Assembly: GCF_000250735.1 (NCBI RefSeq)
Contig: NZ_AHZV01000076.1
Coordinates: 1-64,000 of the forward strand
Length of the DNA stretch: 64,000 nucleotides
Reading direction: 5' to 3'
Source of the DNA: Anaerophaga thermohalophila str. Valhall
GTDB lineage: Bacteria; Bacteroidota; Bacteroidia; Bacteroidales; Marinilabiliaceae
Below the pieces are notes generated by a model. It was not told where the DNA came from and made no database searches. It worked only from the letters and a program-made list of their open reading frames with translations. This document shows, in pieces, positions 9,337 to 17,365 of the stretch. Numbering within the stretch: the first letter of the stretch is position 1; every line of letters starts with the position of its first letter. Both the position numbers and the translations under genes were made by a program.

Positions 9337-9555
9337 ATGAAACAAGTCGTTCTAAACATACCGGATAATAAATACCTTGCTTTTATAAGCCATATTAAGA
9401 GCAAGTTTGCTGATATTCAGATAAAAGAAAAAAAATCAAAAACTAAAGAAGTAATCGAAGAAGATAGTACCTACGAGACAATGCTTTTATCGGAAAAAAG
9501 CCTGGCCGAAGATTGGCTATCGGATGAAGATAACAGGTGGGACGAAGTTCTATAA
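9337..9555 (+). CDS. Small antitoxin-like protein partnered with MazF
   Basis: A 72-residue protein, KQVVLNIPDNKYLAFISHIK then an acidic C-terminus with SLAEDWLSDEDNRWDEVL. This layout is common for the protein encoded just before MazF/PemK toxins in Bacteroidota. It lies 6 bases after the regulator and 3 bases before the toxin. Neutralising activity is inferred from position and composition. Confidence 0.7.
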   Translation: MKQVVLNIPDNKYLAFISHIKSKFADIQIKEKKSKTKEVIEEDSTYETMLLSEKSLAEDWLSDEDNRWDEVL

Positions 9556-9558
9556 AGC

Positions 9559-9897
9559 ATGAAGTATAAAAAAGGCGACATTGTAATTATCGGGTTCCCG
9601 TTTTCTGATTTGTCCAGGACAAAGAAAAGGCCGGCACTTATTATTTCCAACGACAGCGTAAACAATACCGGTGATTATTTGATGGTTCAGGTTACCTCTA
9701 AAATTCGTAACGACAGCCTTTCGCTCCTGATAAACAAAAGTGATTTTGTTAATGGCAAAGAACTTCCTTTACAAAGCTGTATCCGGTTACATAAAATATT
9801 CCTATTAAACGAAAGCCTGATTATTTCTAAAAATACGGCTGTAGATACCGGTTTTCTTAATTCGGTTATCGATAAAATTACCGGGCTGTTAAAATAA
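9559..9897 (+). CDS. MazF/PemK-family endoribonuclease toxin
   Basis: A 112-residue protein with the MazF fold pattern: GDIVIIGFPFSDLSRTKKRPALIIS at the N-terminus, a central VQVTSKI strand and LPLQSCIRLHKIF near residue 80. Length and motif order match complete PemK/MazF proteins, which cut mRNA at short sequences. It is last in the XRE/antitoxin/toxin operon, with intergenic gaps of 6 and 3 bases. It appears intact, unlike the ParE genes nearby. Confidence 0.85.
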   Translation: MKYKKGDIVIIGFPFSDLSRTKKRPALIISNDSVNNTGDYLMVQVTSKIRNDSLSLLINKSDFVNGKELPLQSCIRLHKIFLLNESLIISKNTAVDTGFLNSVIDKITGLLK

Positions 9898-9920
9898 AAG
9901 TTTCTTATTATATTATTCTA

Positions 9921-10762
9921 CTACCATTTTATTTTAAGAACATTGCAAATGTCATCGCATTCATAATATACTGTATCACTAATATTTGCAGATTTATCAA
10001 TAGTTATTACTTTTTCAATACAGCCATTAGCATCATATAATTCCTTAGTTGTGTGATTAAGTTTATTTAAAACGTGTTTCTTGCTTTTTATCTTACCATT
10101 ATAATATTCGACAAGAAGGAATTGAACTGTATCATTATTAATGTCTAAAGTGTAGCTTTTTTCTAAATTGCCGCTTTGATTATAACTTAAAAATTCTGTT
10201 TCTCTCAGTTGTTTCTTTGCACCTTTTAACTGATAATAACTTACTACCTTTTTAAGGTGTCTTCAAATTCTTCTTTAATTAAGTAATATGCTGTGTCATA
10301 GACTGTTTTTGGTAAGAAAGATTTTTTGATGGTGATTCTTTTTATGTTTTTAACATTGCCTTCATTTAAATAGCTGTTCTCCTCTATTTCTAATGTATCA
10401 CCATTGTAATCAATATGAATTTTTCTTGTCAATTCATCATTTTGATTGTAATCGTAAAATATTACCGATGAATCGGGATTTGAGGAATTCTCTTCAACTA
10501 GTTTTATTCTTACCTCTTTCTTTAATCTTTCTTTGTCATCATAGAAGTAATTAGTTTGTGCTCTTCTTTCAAGTAATACCCCATGAGGTTTCTCAGTGTT
10601 TACCGTTGTTTGCTTTACTAACAGATTTTGGTCATTATAGTAATTTGTGACAATATTATTATAATCTCTTTCGCTGCTTACAATATCCTCATTTTTAGTG
10701 TTATTAATACAGCTTACACTAAACAATATTGTTAAACACAGAAATATTTTTACTTGTTTCAT
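9921..10762 (-). CDS. Lipoprotein with YD-like repeats downstream of the second Rhs remnant (frameshifted)
   Basis: Starts MKQVKIFLCLTILFSVSC (lipobox Cys 18). The mature protein has recurring short strands such as ERDYNNIVTNYYNDQNLLVK, YFYDDKERLKKEVRI, FYDYNQNDELTRKIHIDYNG and LSYNQSGNLEKSYTLDI, resembling a beta-sheet of Y-D-N-x-x-G/K repeats. As written it stops at 10244. Adding one A to the run at 10249-10253 restores a frame to TAG at 9921 and gives 280 residues. It begins 6 bases after the PH-like gene and is probably part of the same Rhs accessory operon. Its role is unknown. Confidence 0.6.
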
Positions 10763-10768
10763 GATTTT

Positions 10769-11222
10769 TTAGCTATTCATATTCTCTCGAATAATTTGTA
10801 TTTCATTAGGATCTCCTTTAACCTTATTGTTTTTAATGTAAAATTTTAAAAATAGCCTGCTCCCAAAAGCATACTTAGTATTAAAGTACAATACATATTG
10901 TATTTGACAACCTTCCTTTTATATCAATGAAATAATTTAATCCTGAATAAATATCACTTATTTCTTTTATGGGAATTTTTATAAGCCCACTTCTATGATA
11001 TATTTTTATTTCATCATTATTCAGTTCTGCCCTTTTAATATCATGCTTTCTCACTGAATAAAAACCAATTAGCACATCAAAACCCAATAAAGTAAGGCCA
11101 GTATAAACTATGGCTAAATTGGAAGTCTTAAAATATAGAATAAGGCACAATACAATTATTAAAAACAATATGATTAATGTATATGCTATTGCTCGATTTC
11201 TATTGTCAACAGAAAGTTCCAT
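10769..11222 (-). CDS. Membrane protein with a PH-like C-terminal domain, candidate immunity protein (frameshifted)
   Basis: Residues 10-50 hold two transmembrane helices (TLIILFLIIVLCLILYF and LAIVYTGLTLLGFDVLIGFY). A strand-rich cytosolic tail follows (DEIKIYHRSGLIKIPIKEI) like bacterial PH domains in small immunity proteins of polymorphic toxin loci. As written it stops at 10881. Removing one base near 10883-10885 continues through YAFGSRLFLKFYIKNNK to TAA at 10769-10771, 150 residues. It lies directly after the Rhs-linked effector tail. The immunity role is inferred from position. Confidence 0.55.
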
Positions 11223-11248
11223 AAATCAAATCCCAATAAAAACTCTTG

Positions 11249-12203
11249 TTATTTTTGATAATTTGGATTCTGATATATTAATATTGTTACCCTTTCTATT
11301 TCATGATTGATAACTCTTTGATTATCTTGCAACTGGAAAAGCCGGTCTCGTCTTATATTCCACTTTTGTTCAAGCATTCTATAAGTAACAGTATTTCTAC
11401 TATCCTCTGATTTATAGTAGGACATCTTATTACTTAAATCTATCATCTCACCTAAAGTGTTGTCAATCCTCTTATTCAAATCCTTTCCTATACTTTCCAA
11501 AGTAGACTTATATCTGGCTAATTTACCTGGAGAAAGTTTATCAGTAATAACATCATTCACTTCGCTACCTAATCCTATAGTACATACAATTTGATATCTA
11601 TCCCCTCCAGGCATAAACCAGTTAACCGCAGCAACCATAAGCTGTATTTTTTTCTTGGTATTCTGAAGATGTTACTTGAGTTATAGAGCTTTCCTCTCCA
11701 TATTCAGCCAGAACGTCATTCACCTTCTCGATAGTAGCAACAGCATCTTTTACACCTTCAATACTATTAACATTATAACCAATATTCTGATAATACTTTA
11801 TTAATTTTTGTTCATCAGATTCCTGTCTCTTTTTTTTATCATCATCAGAGTCAGGATCCATCCCATCAGGGTCAAATAAATTTACTGGATTATTAAAGCA
11901 ATAATTGTATGGATTAATACTTGGATATTTTTCAGCCATTGGGTCTATGCAATGCCACCTCCCAATTGCCGGGTCATAAAACCGTGCCCCGTAATCATAC
12001 CAATCCAACTGTCCATTCCCTATTGCATCGTCCTGCAGTTCTTTGCCGTTGTAGCGGTACTTATTATTGGCACCACCAACTTGAGCATTTTCAGCCAACA
12101 TGCCAAAGGGGTAATAGTTACTAACCTGCTGTAAATTACCACTTAAATCAGTCATGGCACGTACGTTGCCCAGGTGGTCTTTCAGATTAAACTGGTAAAC
12201 GTT
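11249..12203 (-). pseudogene. C-terminal remnant of a second Rhs/polymorphic toxin with an unidentified tip (frameshifted)
   Basis: Rhs coding can be read from 12203 (NVYQFNLKDHLGNVRAMTDL), through the core signature WYDYGARFYDPAIGRWHCID and NPVNLFDPDGMD, to a variable tail. A stop in another frame interrupts the tail at 11622; removing one T from the T7 run at 11647-11653 joins it to MVAAVNWFMPGGDRYQIVCT and on to the end at 11249. The tail is helical with no motif I recognise. The 5' end is cut at the junction with the broken ParE gene (about 12205-12222), so only a stub of a much longer gene is present. Confidence 0.7.
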
Positions 12204-12221
12204 CTATGCGGTGGATATTGA

Positions 12222-12518
12222 TTATTTTTTTAGTGGCTTTTGCCTGGAGCTTCGCACGTTTAAAAGTTCTATTTGCTTTTTCCGGGGTTTTACCCGATAA
12301 GTAACTATTGTAAGACGATTCATGGGGCCTCTGTATATGTTCTTTCGGACTTGGGATGGTTCCAACAAATGAGGATTTCTCTCAAGAAGAGATAAAAACT
12401 GCCGTGTTTCTTTAATAAAATTTCGGATTTCACGGTCTGTCTATTCTTCTTCCAGATACTGTATTATTTTATCGTACCCATTTTCTGCTCGTTTGGACCA
12501 AACTATTTTTAAAGCCAT
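12222..12518 (-). pseudogene. ParE-family toxin inactivated by one nonsense codon
   Basis: Reads MALKIVWSKRAENGYDKIIQ, YLEEE, then TAG at 12441-12443, then TDREIRNFIKETRQFLSLLE, NPHLLEPSQVRKNIYRGPMN and a final TAA at 12222, 98 residues in one frame. Family members have Trp at the stop position, so a TGG-to-TAG change explains the loss. Everything else fits a complete ParE/RelE toxin. It overlaps the antitoxin by 10 bases. Suppression of the stop or a base-call error would restore the toxin. Confidence 0.8.
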
Positions 12519-12733
12519 TTCTTGTACTTTGACAGGACCTCTTCTGTTGTTTTTGTTTCGCCATTATCGGCCTGAGATATTCCTTCTTTAATTTCTGCCT
12601 TTTCCTCTTCACTAATCAAATCCCACCAATCTTGCTTTTGAGATTGAAGTTGCTCAATTCTGGAGAGTACAGCTTCATCCTGAAGATGAGACACCCAGTT
12701 AATAATATTCAACTTTCTGGTTTCTATATTCAT
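12509..12733 (-). CDS. Orphan antitoxin, copy 2
   Basis: A 74-residue protein differing from copy 1 (4611-4835) by two residues. It is preceded on its 5' side by the same roughly 70-base intergenic DNA and the same double-hairpin repeat as copy 1, showing that a module of antitoxin plus flank was duplicated. Its toxin partner has a premature stop, so here too only the antitoxin is intact. Confidence 0.75.
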   Translation of the reverse strand: MNIETRKLNIINWVSHLQDEAVLSRIEQLQSQKQDWWDLISEEEKAEIKEGISQADNGETKTTEEVLSKYKKWL

Positions 12734-12808
12734 AATCATCATATTTTACTACAAATTTAAAGATTAATACCCATTTATGTCACCATGAAGTGAAAAATAT
12801 TTGTACGA

Positions 12809-12866
12809 TGGCAGTTGCAAACTGCCTGTTAAAATTCGACGTAATTACAAATTACGCCGAGCGGGA
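12809..12866 (+). repeat. Double-hairpin repeat, copy 3
   Basis: Essentially identical to copy 2: GGCAGTTGCAAACTGCC, a TTAAAATT spacer region, CGTAATTACAAATTACG, GAGCGGGA. It marks the right edge of the accessory island; housekeeping genes begin with icd directly beyond. Confidence 0.75.
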
Positions 12867-12892
12867 GACTGATTGTCTTTTACATCAAAAAA

Positions 12893-12916
12893 AGCCCGCA
12901 CAAAAAAGTGCGGGCT
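12893..12916 (-). terminator. Rho-independent terminator of icd
   Basis: A perfect 9-bp stem AGCCCGCAC/GTGCGGGCT with a six-A loop. On the minus strand it is followed by a run of T, fitting termination of the icd transcript about 160 bases after its stop codon. Confidence 0.85.
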
Positions 12917-12990
12917 CATGTTATTAACAGCTCGTTAAATCTCGCAAGCAATTGACAACCATTTATTTAACGAATATCCATATCTCTCAC

Positions 12991-13030
12991 ACAATAAAAA
13001 CTTTGCGTCTTTGTGTCTCTGCGCTTAGGC
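12991..13030 (-). repeat. GCCTAAACGCAAAGACGCAA intergenic repeat, minus-strand copy
   Basis: On the minus strand this reads GCCTAAGCGCAGAGACACAA and continues AGACGCAAAGTTTTTATTG. Three related plus-strand copies occur at 25717, 30602 and 47405, all in gene-free DNA. Confidence 0.6.
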
Positions 13031-13075
13031 TATTTTTAATGAACTATTATTAAACAAGCTGAAAGAATATTACTA

Positions 13076-14305
13076 TTAACCTTCCATTTTTCTTTTAAGG
13101 TTTGCAGCCAGTGTTTCCATAAAAGCTTCAGTGTTGAGATAATGTTCTTCTTTCATATCTTTGCCGTGAATGGTAAGAGCAAGGTCTTTAGTCATTTTCC
13201 CGCTTTCCACTGTATCGATACAAACCTGCTCGAGGGTAAGGGCAAATTTGATGAGTTCTTCGTTACTGTCGAGTTTTCCACGGAATTCAAGTCCGCGAGT
13301 CCAGGCAAAAATGGAAGCAATGGGATTGGTTGATGTGGGTTTGCTTTGCTGATGCATACGAAAGTGACGTGTAACGGTTCCGTGGGCAGCTTCGGCTTCC
13401 ATGGTTTTACCATCAGGTGTAACCAACGTTGAAGTCATCAGACCGAGAGAGCCAAATCCCTGTGCAAGGGTATCTGACTGGACATCGCCATCATAATTTT
13501 TGCAAGCCCAGACAAACCGGCCGTTCCATTTCAGGGCAGCTGCCACCATATCGTCAATCAGGCGGTGTTCATAAGTAATGCCGAGTTCTTCAAATTTTTC
13601 TTTGTAATCCCTCTCATAAATCTCCTGGAAGATGTCTTTGAAGCGACCATCGTATTTCTTGAGAATTGTATTCTTGGTAGAAAGATAGAGCGGCCATTTT
13701 TTCATAATTGCCTGATTGAAGCAACTATGCGCAAAACCACGAATACTTTCGTCAGTATTGTACATGGCCATAGCAACGCCGTCGCCTTCAAAGTCGTAAA
13801 CGTTATATTCCTGTGGTTCTGAACCATCTTCAGGGGTAAAAGTAATGGTCAGTTTACCTTTTCCTTTGGTTACAAAGTCGGTGGCACGATATTGATCGCC
13901 AAAAGCATGACGTCCTATACAAATCGGATGTTCCCAGCCCGGAACAAGGCGTGGTACATTTTTTATCAGAATGGGTTCACGGAAAACGGTTCCGCCAATA
14001 ATATTACGGATAGTACCATTGGGTGACTTCCACATCTTTTTGAGTCCAAACTCCTCTACCCTTTTTTCGTCTGGCGTAATTGTAGCACATTTAATTCCCA
14101 CGTGATACTTTTGAATAGCTTTTGCAGCCTCTACAGTAATCTGGTCATCGGTAGCATCCCTGTTCTGAATGCTCAGATCATAATACTTAATGTCCAGATC
14201 GAGGTAAGGTAAAATAAGCTGTTCCTTAATCATTTTCCAGATGACTCTGGTCATCTCATCTCCATCCAGTTCCACAACCGGATTCTGTACTTTAATTTTC
14301 GTCAT
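13076..14305 (-). CDS. icd: NADP-dependent isocitrate dehydrogenase
   Basis: Oxidises isocitrate to 2-oxoglutarate, giving NADPH, in the TCA cycle or its oxidative branch for glutamate synthesis. The 409 residues match the eukaryote-like (type II) IDH family: [18 protein letters not shown] near the N-terminus, [20 protein letters not shown] for substrate binding, and [17 protein letters not shown] in the cofactor region, with the Asp cluster around [10 protein letters not shown]. It is complete, with an ATG start and a terminator about 160 bases past its stop. It stands alone with dnaX upstream on the same strand. Confidence 0.95.
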   Translation of the reverse strand: MTKIKVQNPVVELDGDEMTRVIWKMIKEQLILPYLDLDIKYYDLSIQNRDATDDQITVEAAKAIQKYHVGIKCATITPDEKRVEEFGLKKMWKSPNGTIRNIIGGTVFREPILIKNVPRLVPGWEHPICIGRHAFGDQYRATDFVTKGKGKLTITFTPEDGSEPQEYNVYDFEGDGVAMAMYNTDESIRGFAHSCFNQAIMKKWPLYLSTKNTILKKYDGRFKDIFQEIYERDYKEKFEELGITYEHRLIDDMVAAALKWNGRFVWACKNYDGDVQSDTLAQGFGSLGLMTSTLVTPDGKTMEAEAAHGTVTRHFRMHQQSKPTSTNPIASIFAWTRGLEFRGKLDSNEELIKFALTLEQVCIDTVESGKMTKDLALTIHGKDMKEEHYLNTEAFMETLAANLKRKMEG

Positions 14306-14541
14306 AGGTCAATTTTGTTTGTATGTCAATTAAGTCAAATAAACAACACATCAAAAAGCGACAAGGTTCAGCTTTACTACAACATTTGAATGCTTCATCA
14401 GTAAAACCAGGTTACGATTTTTATACAACACTGCGGCAGATTTCTTTGTAAACAAAGCGGCTGAGCCGAGGGAGAAATTAAAGTTCCATGCTTGTTTCTT
14501 TCTACTGTTTCTGCCTTCTGCATGTACTTACCTTCCTCCAC

Positions 14542-16260
14542 CTATTCCAGATCAAGATTCAGAGCATCTTTAAGTTTGTTAAGAACAGGATTTTTCTCTG
14601 CCAGTAGCTTATATTTATCAGCAGCAGTAAAAGCCTTCTGTTGTCCTGTTCCCTCCCGAACATATTCTATCTCCAACTGGAGCCCTGCATTTTTCAGTTC
14701 CCTCCTCAAATAGTTGAACAAAGGAGTTTTCTCCTTCAATAATTCCACTTCCTGGGTTTCATTCTGAAGCGGGAAAACCACCACCTGCTTTCCTTTAAGA
14801 CGAGGAGAACGCGCCGTCAGCATACTAAAAAGCCTTGGATTCTTTGATTCTATAGAGCGTGCATAGGCACTCCACACTTTCTGCAACTCCTCAGGAGTAA
14901 ATTCGTTGTTCCATGAAGAATCTATTTCCTGTCCTTGAGAAGGTTCTCTGGCAGCATTTTCTTGTTGGCTTTGTGTTCGGGAAGTCCCTTTTGCACTGGT
15001 GAACTCCTTAATAGAAAAGCGCTTTAAAGTTTTGCCACCCGGCTTAGTTGTACCACTCTTACTTCCTTGTGCATGAAAAGAAGTTCCGGGTTTGGAGACG
15101 GGTGCCTTTTCCTCAACTTCGTTTGAAAGAGAAGCACTTTCCTCAACTTGGGTTTCTTACTTTTTTTTTTCGGTAAGAAGGCGTGACAATTTAATAAGAG
15201 CAAATTCGGTATGCAATCTTTTATTTCTGGCTGACCGAAACTGAAGGTCACATTGAGTTGCAATCTCTAAGGCTTTAACCAGAAAATCTACCTGACACTT
15301 ACGCGATTGTTCAAGATATTTTTCGCGAATAGAAGCACCTGCCTCCAGCAATGCCAGTGTTGCCTCGTCTTTACACATCAGCAGATCGCGAAGATGACTG
15401 CATAGACCGGCCACAAAATGTCCCTCATCGAATCCGTTGTCCAATATTTCATCAAGTATGAGTAATGAAGATTTCGTATCTTCATTCAGGAATGCATCTA
15501 CCAGTTTAAAATAATAATCATAATCCAGAACATTAAGATTATCAATCACCTGCTGATAAGAGACATTTTTCCCCGAAAAAGCCACAATCTGATCAAAAAT
15601 GGATAATGCATCACGCATCGCCCCGTCGGCTTTCTGAGCAATAACATTGAGACCTTCTTCTTCAACCACTACACCTTCCTGTTGTGCCACTTTTTTAAGG
15701 TGTTCTACAGCATCTTCGACCTTGATACGGTTAAAATCAAAAGTCTGACAACGCGAAAGAATAGTGGGCAATATTTTGTGTTTTTCGGTGGTTGCGAGAA
15801 TAAAAACAGCATGCCTGGGAGGCTCTTCAAGGGTTTTCAGGAAAGCATTAAACGCCTGTTGCGAAAGCATGTGTACCTCATCAATAATATACACACTGTA
15901 ATTCCCCATTTGGGGTGGTATCCGTACCTTGTCTATCAGAGAACGGATGTCTTCAACCGAATTATTACTCGCAGCATCAAGTTCGTGGATATTGTAAGAT
16001 CGGTTCTCGTTAAAGGCACGGCAGGAATCACATTCGTTGCACGCCTCAAAATCAGAAGTTATATTTTTGCAGTTGATTGTTTTTGCAAAAATTCTGGCAC
16101 AGGTCGTTTTACCTACCCCGCGAGGGCCACAAAACAGGTAAGCATGCGCCAGTTGCTGATTTTTTATGGCATTTTTCAGCGTAGTAGTAATGTTCTTCTG
16201 TCCTACTACCGAATCAAATGTATCAGGTCTGTATTTTCGTGCGGAAACGATGTATTCCAT
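14542..16260 (-). CDS. dnaX: DNA polymerase III subunit gamma/tau, with an in-frame TAA after an A10 run
   Basis: Clamp-loader ATPase of the replisome. Walker A is GPRGVGKTTCARIFAK, the zinc module follows with CNECDSC, Walker B is IIDEVHML, and the sensor/arginine finger is SRCQTFDF. Domain III ends near residue 365. There the reading is LLTEKKK followed by TAA at 15157-15159, directly after ten A (15161-15170 on the plus strand). The same frame then continues without another stop for 204 codons: a polar linker (VEESASLSNEVEEKAPVS) and a tau-like C-terminal domain ending LKDALNLDLE at 14542. As written, the cell would make a 367-residue gamma-like protein. Bacteroidota tau proteins are single chains near 570-620 residues, so this is either a sequence error, readthrough or a variant gamma/tau mechanism. 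Confidence 0.85.
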
Positions 16261-16467
16261 AATATTTATCTAAAACAATAGATCGTTAGATTTTTAGATA
16301 TCAGATTTAACCCGGATTATTCATAAAATATTGATATAATAAACTTTAACACCTAACATCCATTAACTTCAAACAACTGATTTGCATCCAATTGCAAATG
16401 TTTAACAGAGTTTTGCTAAAAGCGCAACAAATATAATCAAAAGCACCGGGTCATCCAACTCTTCGTT

Positions 16468-17199
16468 TTACCCCCGATGGCGGAGTACTTCATAAATGAG
16501 GATTCCGGCTGCCACAGAAACATTAAGTGATCCTATTTCTCCTTTGACGGGAATCGACACATGCGCATCAGCCATTTTTAGCAGTTGCGATGATACTCCT
16601 TTATCTTCGGCCCCCAGGATAAGCGCTACCGCTCCCTGGTATTCAACTTTCCGGTAGTCTGTATCGCCTTTCTCGGAAGCTGCTGCAATGGTAAAGCCAC
16701 GATTTTTCAAATGTCTTAAAACAAAATAAAGATTCTTTTCACGGCATACCGGAATACGAAATAACGCACCTGCCGATGTTTTTATGGCATCAGGCGTTAC
16801 CGACACGCTTCCTTTTTCGGGTAAAACGATGGCGTCTACTCCGGCACATTCAGCCGTGCGGGCAATCGCTCCGAAATTCCTCACATCGGTAATCCCGTCA
16901 AGAAGAAGAACAAACGGAGACCTGCCTTCGTCGAGAGATTTTCCGACAATCTGCTCTATATCATGATATTCAACAGGTGGAAGATACGCGACAACACCCT
17001 GATGATTTTTTTTGGTAACCCGGTCGATTCGCTCGGGCTTCACCTGTTTAAAATTAATTCCTTTTTCCTGAATAAGCTCTGTCAGTTCTCTGGCCAGTTG
17101 CCCTTTAAGATTCTGACTGATCAGTATCCTGTCAATATCACGCCCGCCCTGGATGGCCTCCATGACAGGTCGAATACCGAATATGATGTTCTTTTCCAT
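16468..17199 (-). CDS. rlmB: 23S rRNA 2'-O-ribose methyltransferase RlmB (TrmH/SpoU family)
   Basis: SPOUT-class methyltransferase expected to methylate G2251 of 23S rRNA with S-adenosylmethionine. The N-terminal part is the substrate-binding domain (IIFGIRPVMEAIQGGRDIDR). The knot domain carries motif 1 RNFGAIARTAECAG, motif 2 LILGAEDKGVS and motif 3 IPVKGEIGSLNVSVAAGILI. Length 243 is normal. It is complete and monocistronic, about 200 bases from dnaX. Assignment to RlmB rather than another TrmH-like enzyme rests on domain order and length. Confidence 0.85.
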   Translation of the reverse strand: MEKNIIFGIRPVMEAIQGGRDIDRILISQNLKGQLARELTELIQEKGINFKQVKPERIDRVTKKNHQGVVAYLPPVEYHDIEQIVGKSLDEGRSPFVLLLDGITDVRNFGAIARTAECAGVDAIVLPEKGSVSVTPDAIKTSAGALFRIPVCREKNLYFVLRHLKNRGFTIAAASEKGDTDYRKVEYQGAVALILGAEDKGVSSQLLKMADAHVSIPVKGEIGSLNVSVAAGILIYEVLRHRG

Positions 17200-17365
17200 T
17201 TTTAAATCAATAAATGTTCTTGTTTAGATACTATATTAGAGGTTAGATATTTAGAGGTTGAACAGGGATTGAAATATGGTTGAAAAATATTGACATATTG
17301 ATCATTGATAATTGATAATTGATCATTGGTAATTCCCTTCTGCCTTCAAACCACAAAACACTATC

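Noticed and set aside
11921..12134. Plus-strand frames in the Rhs region
   Set aside because: Antisense shadows of the conserved Rhs core.
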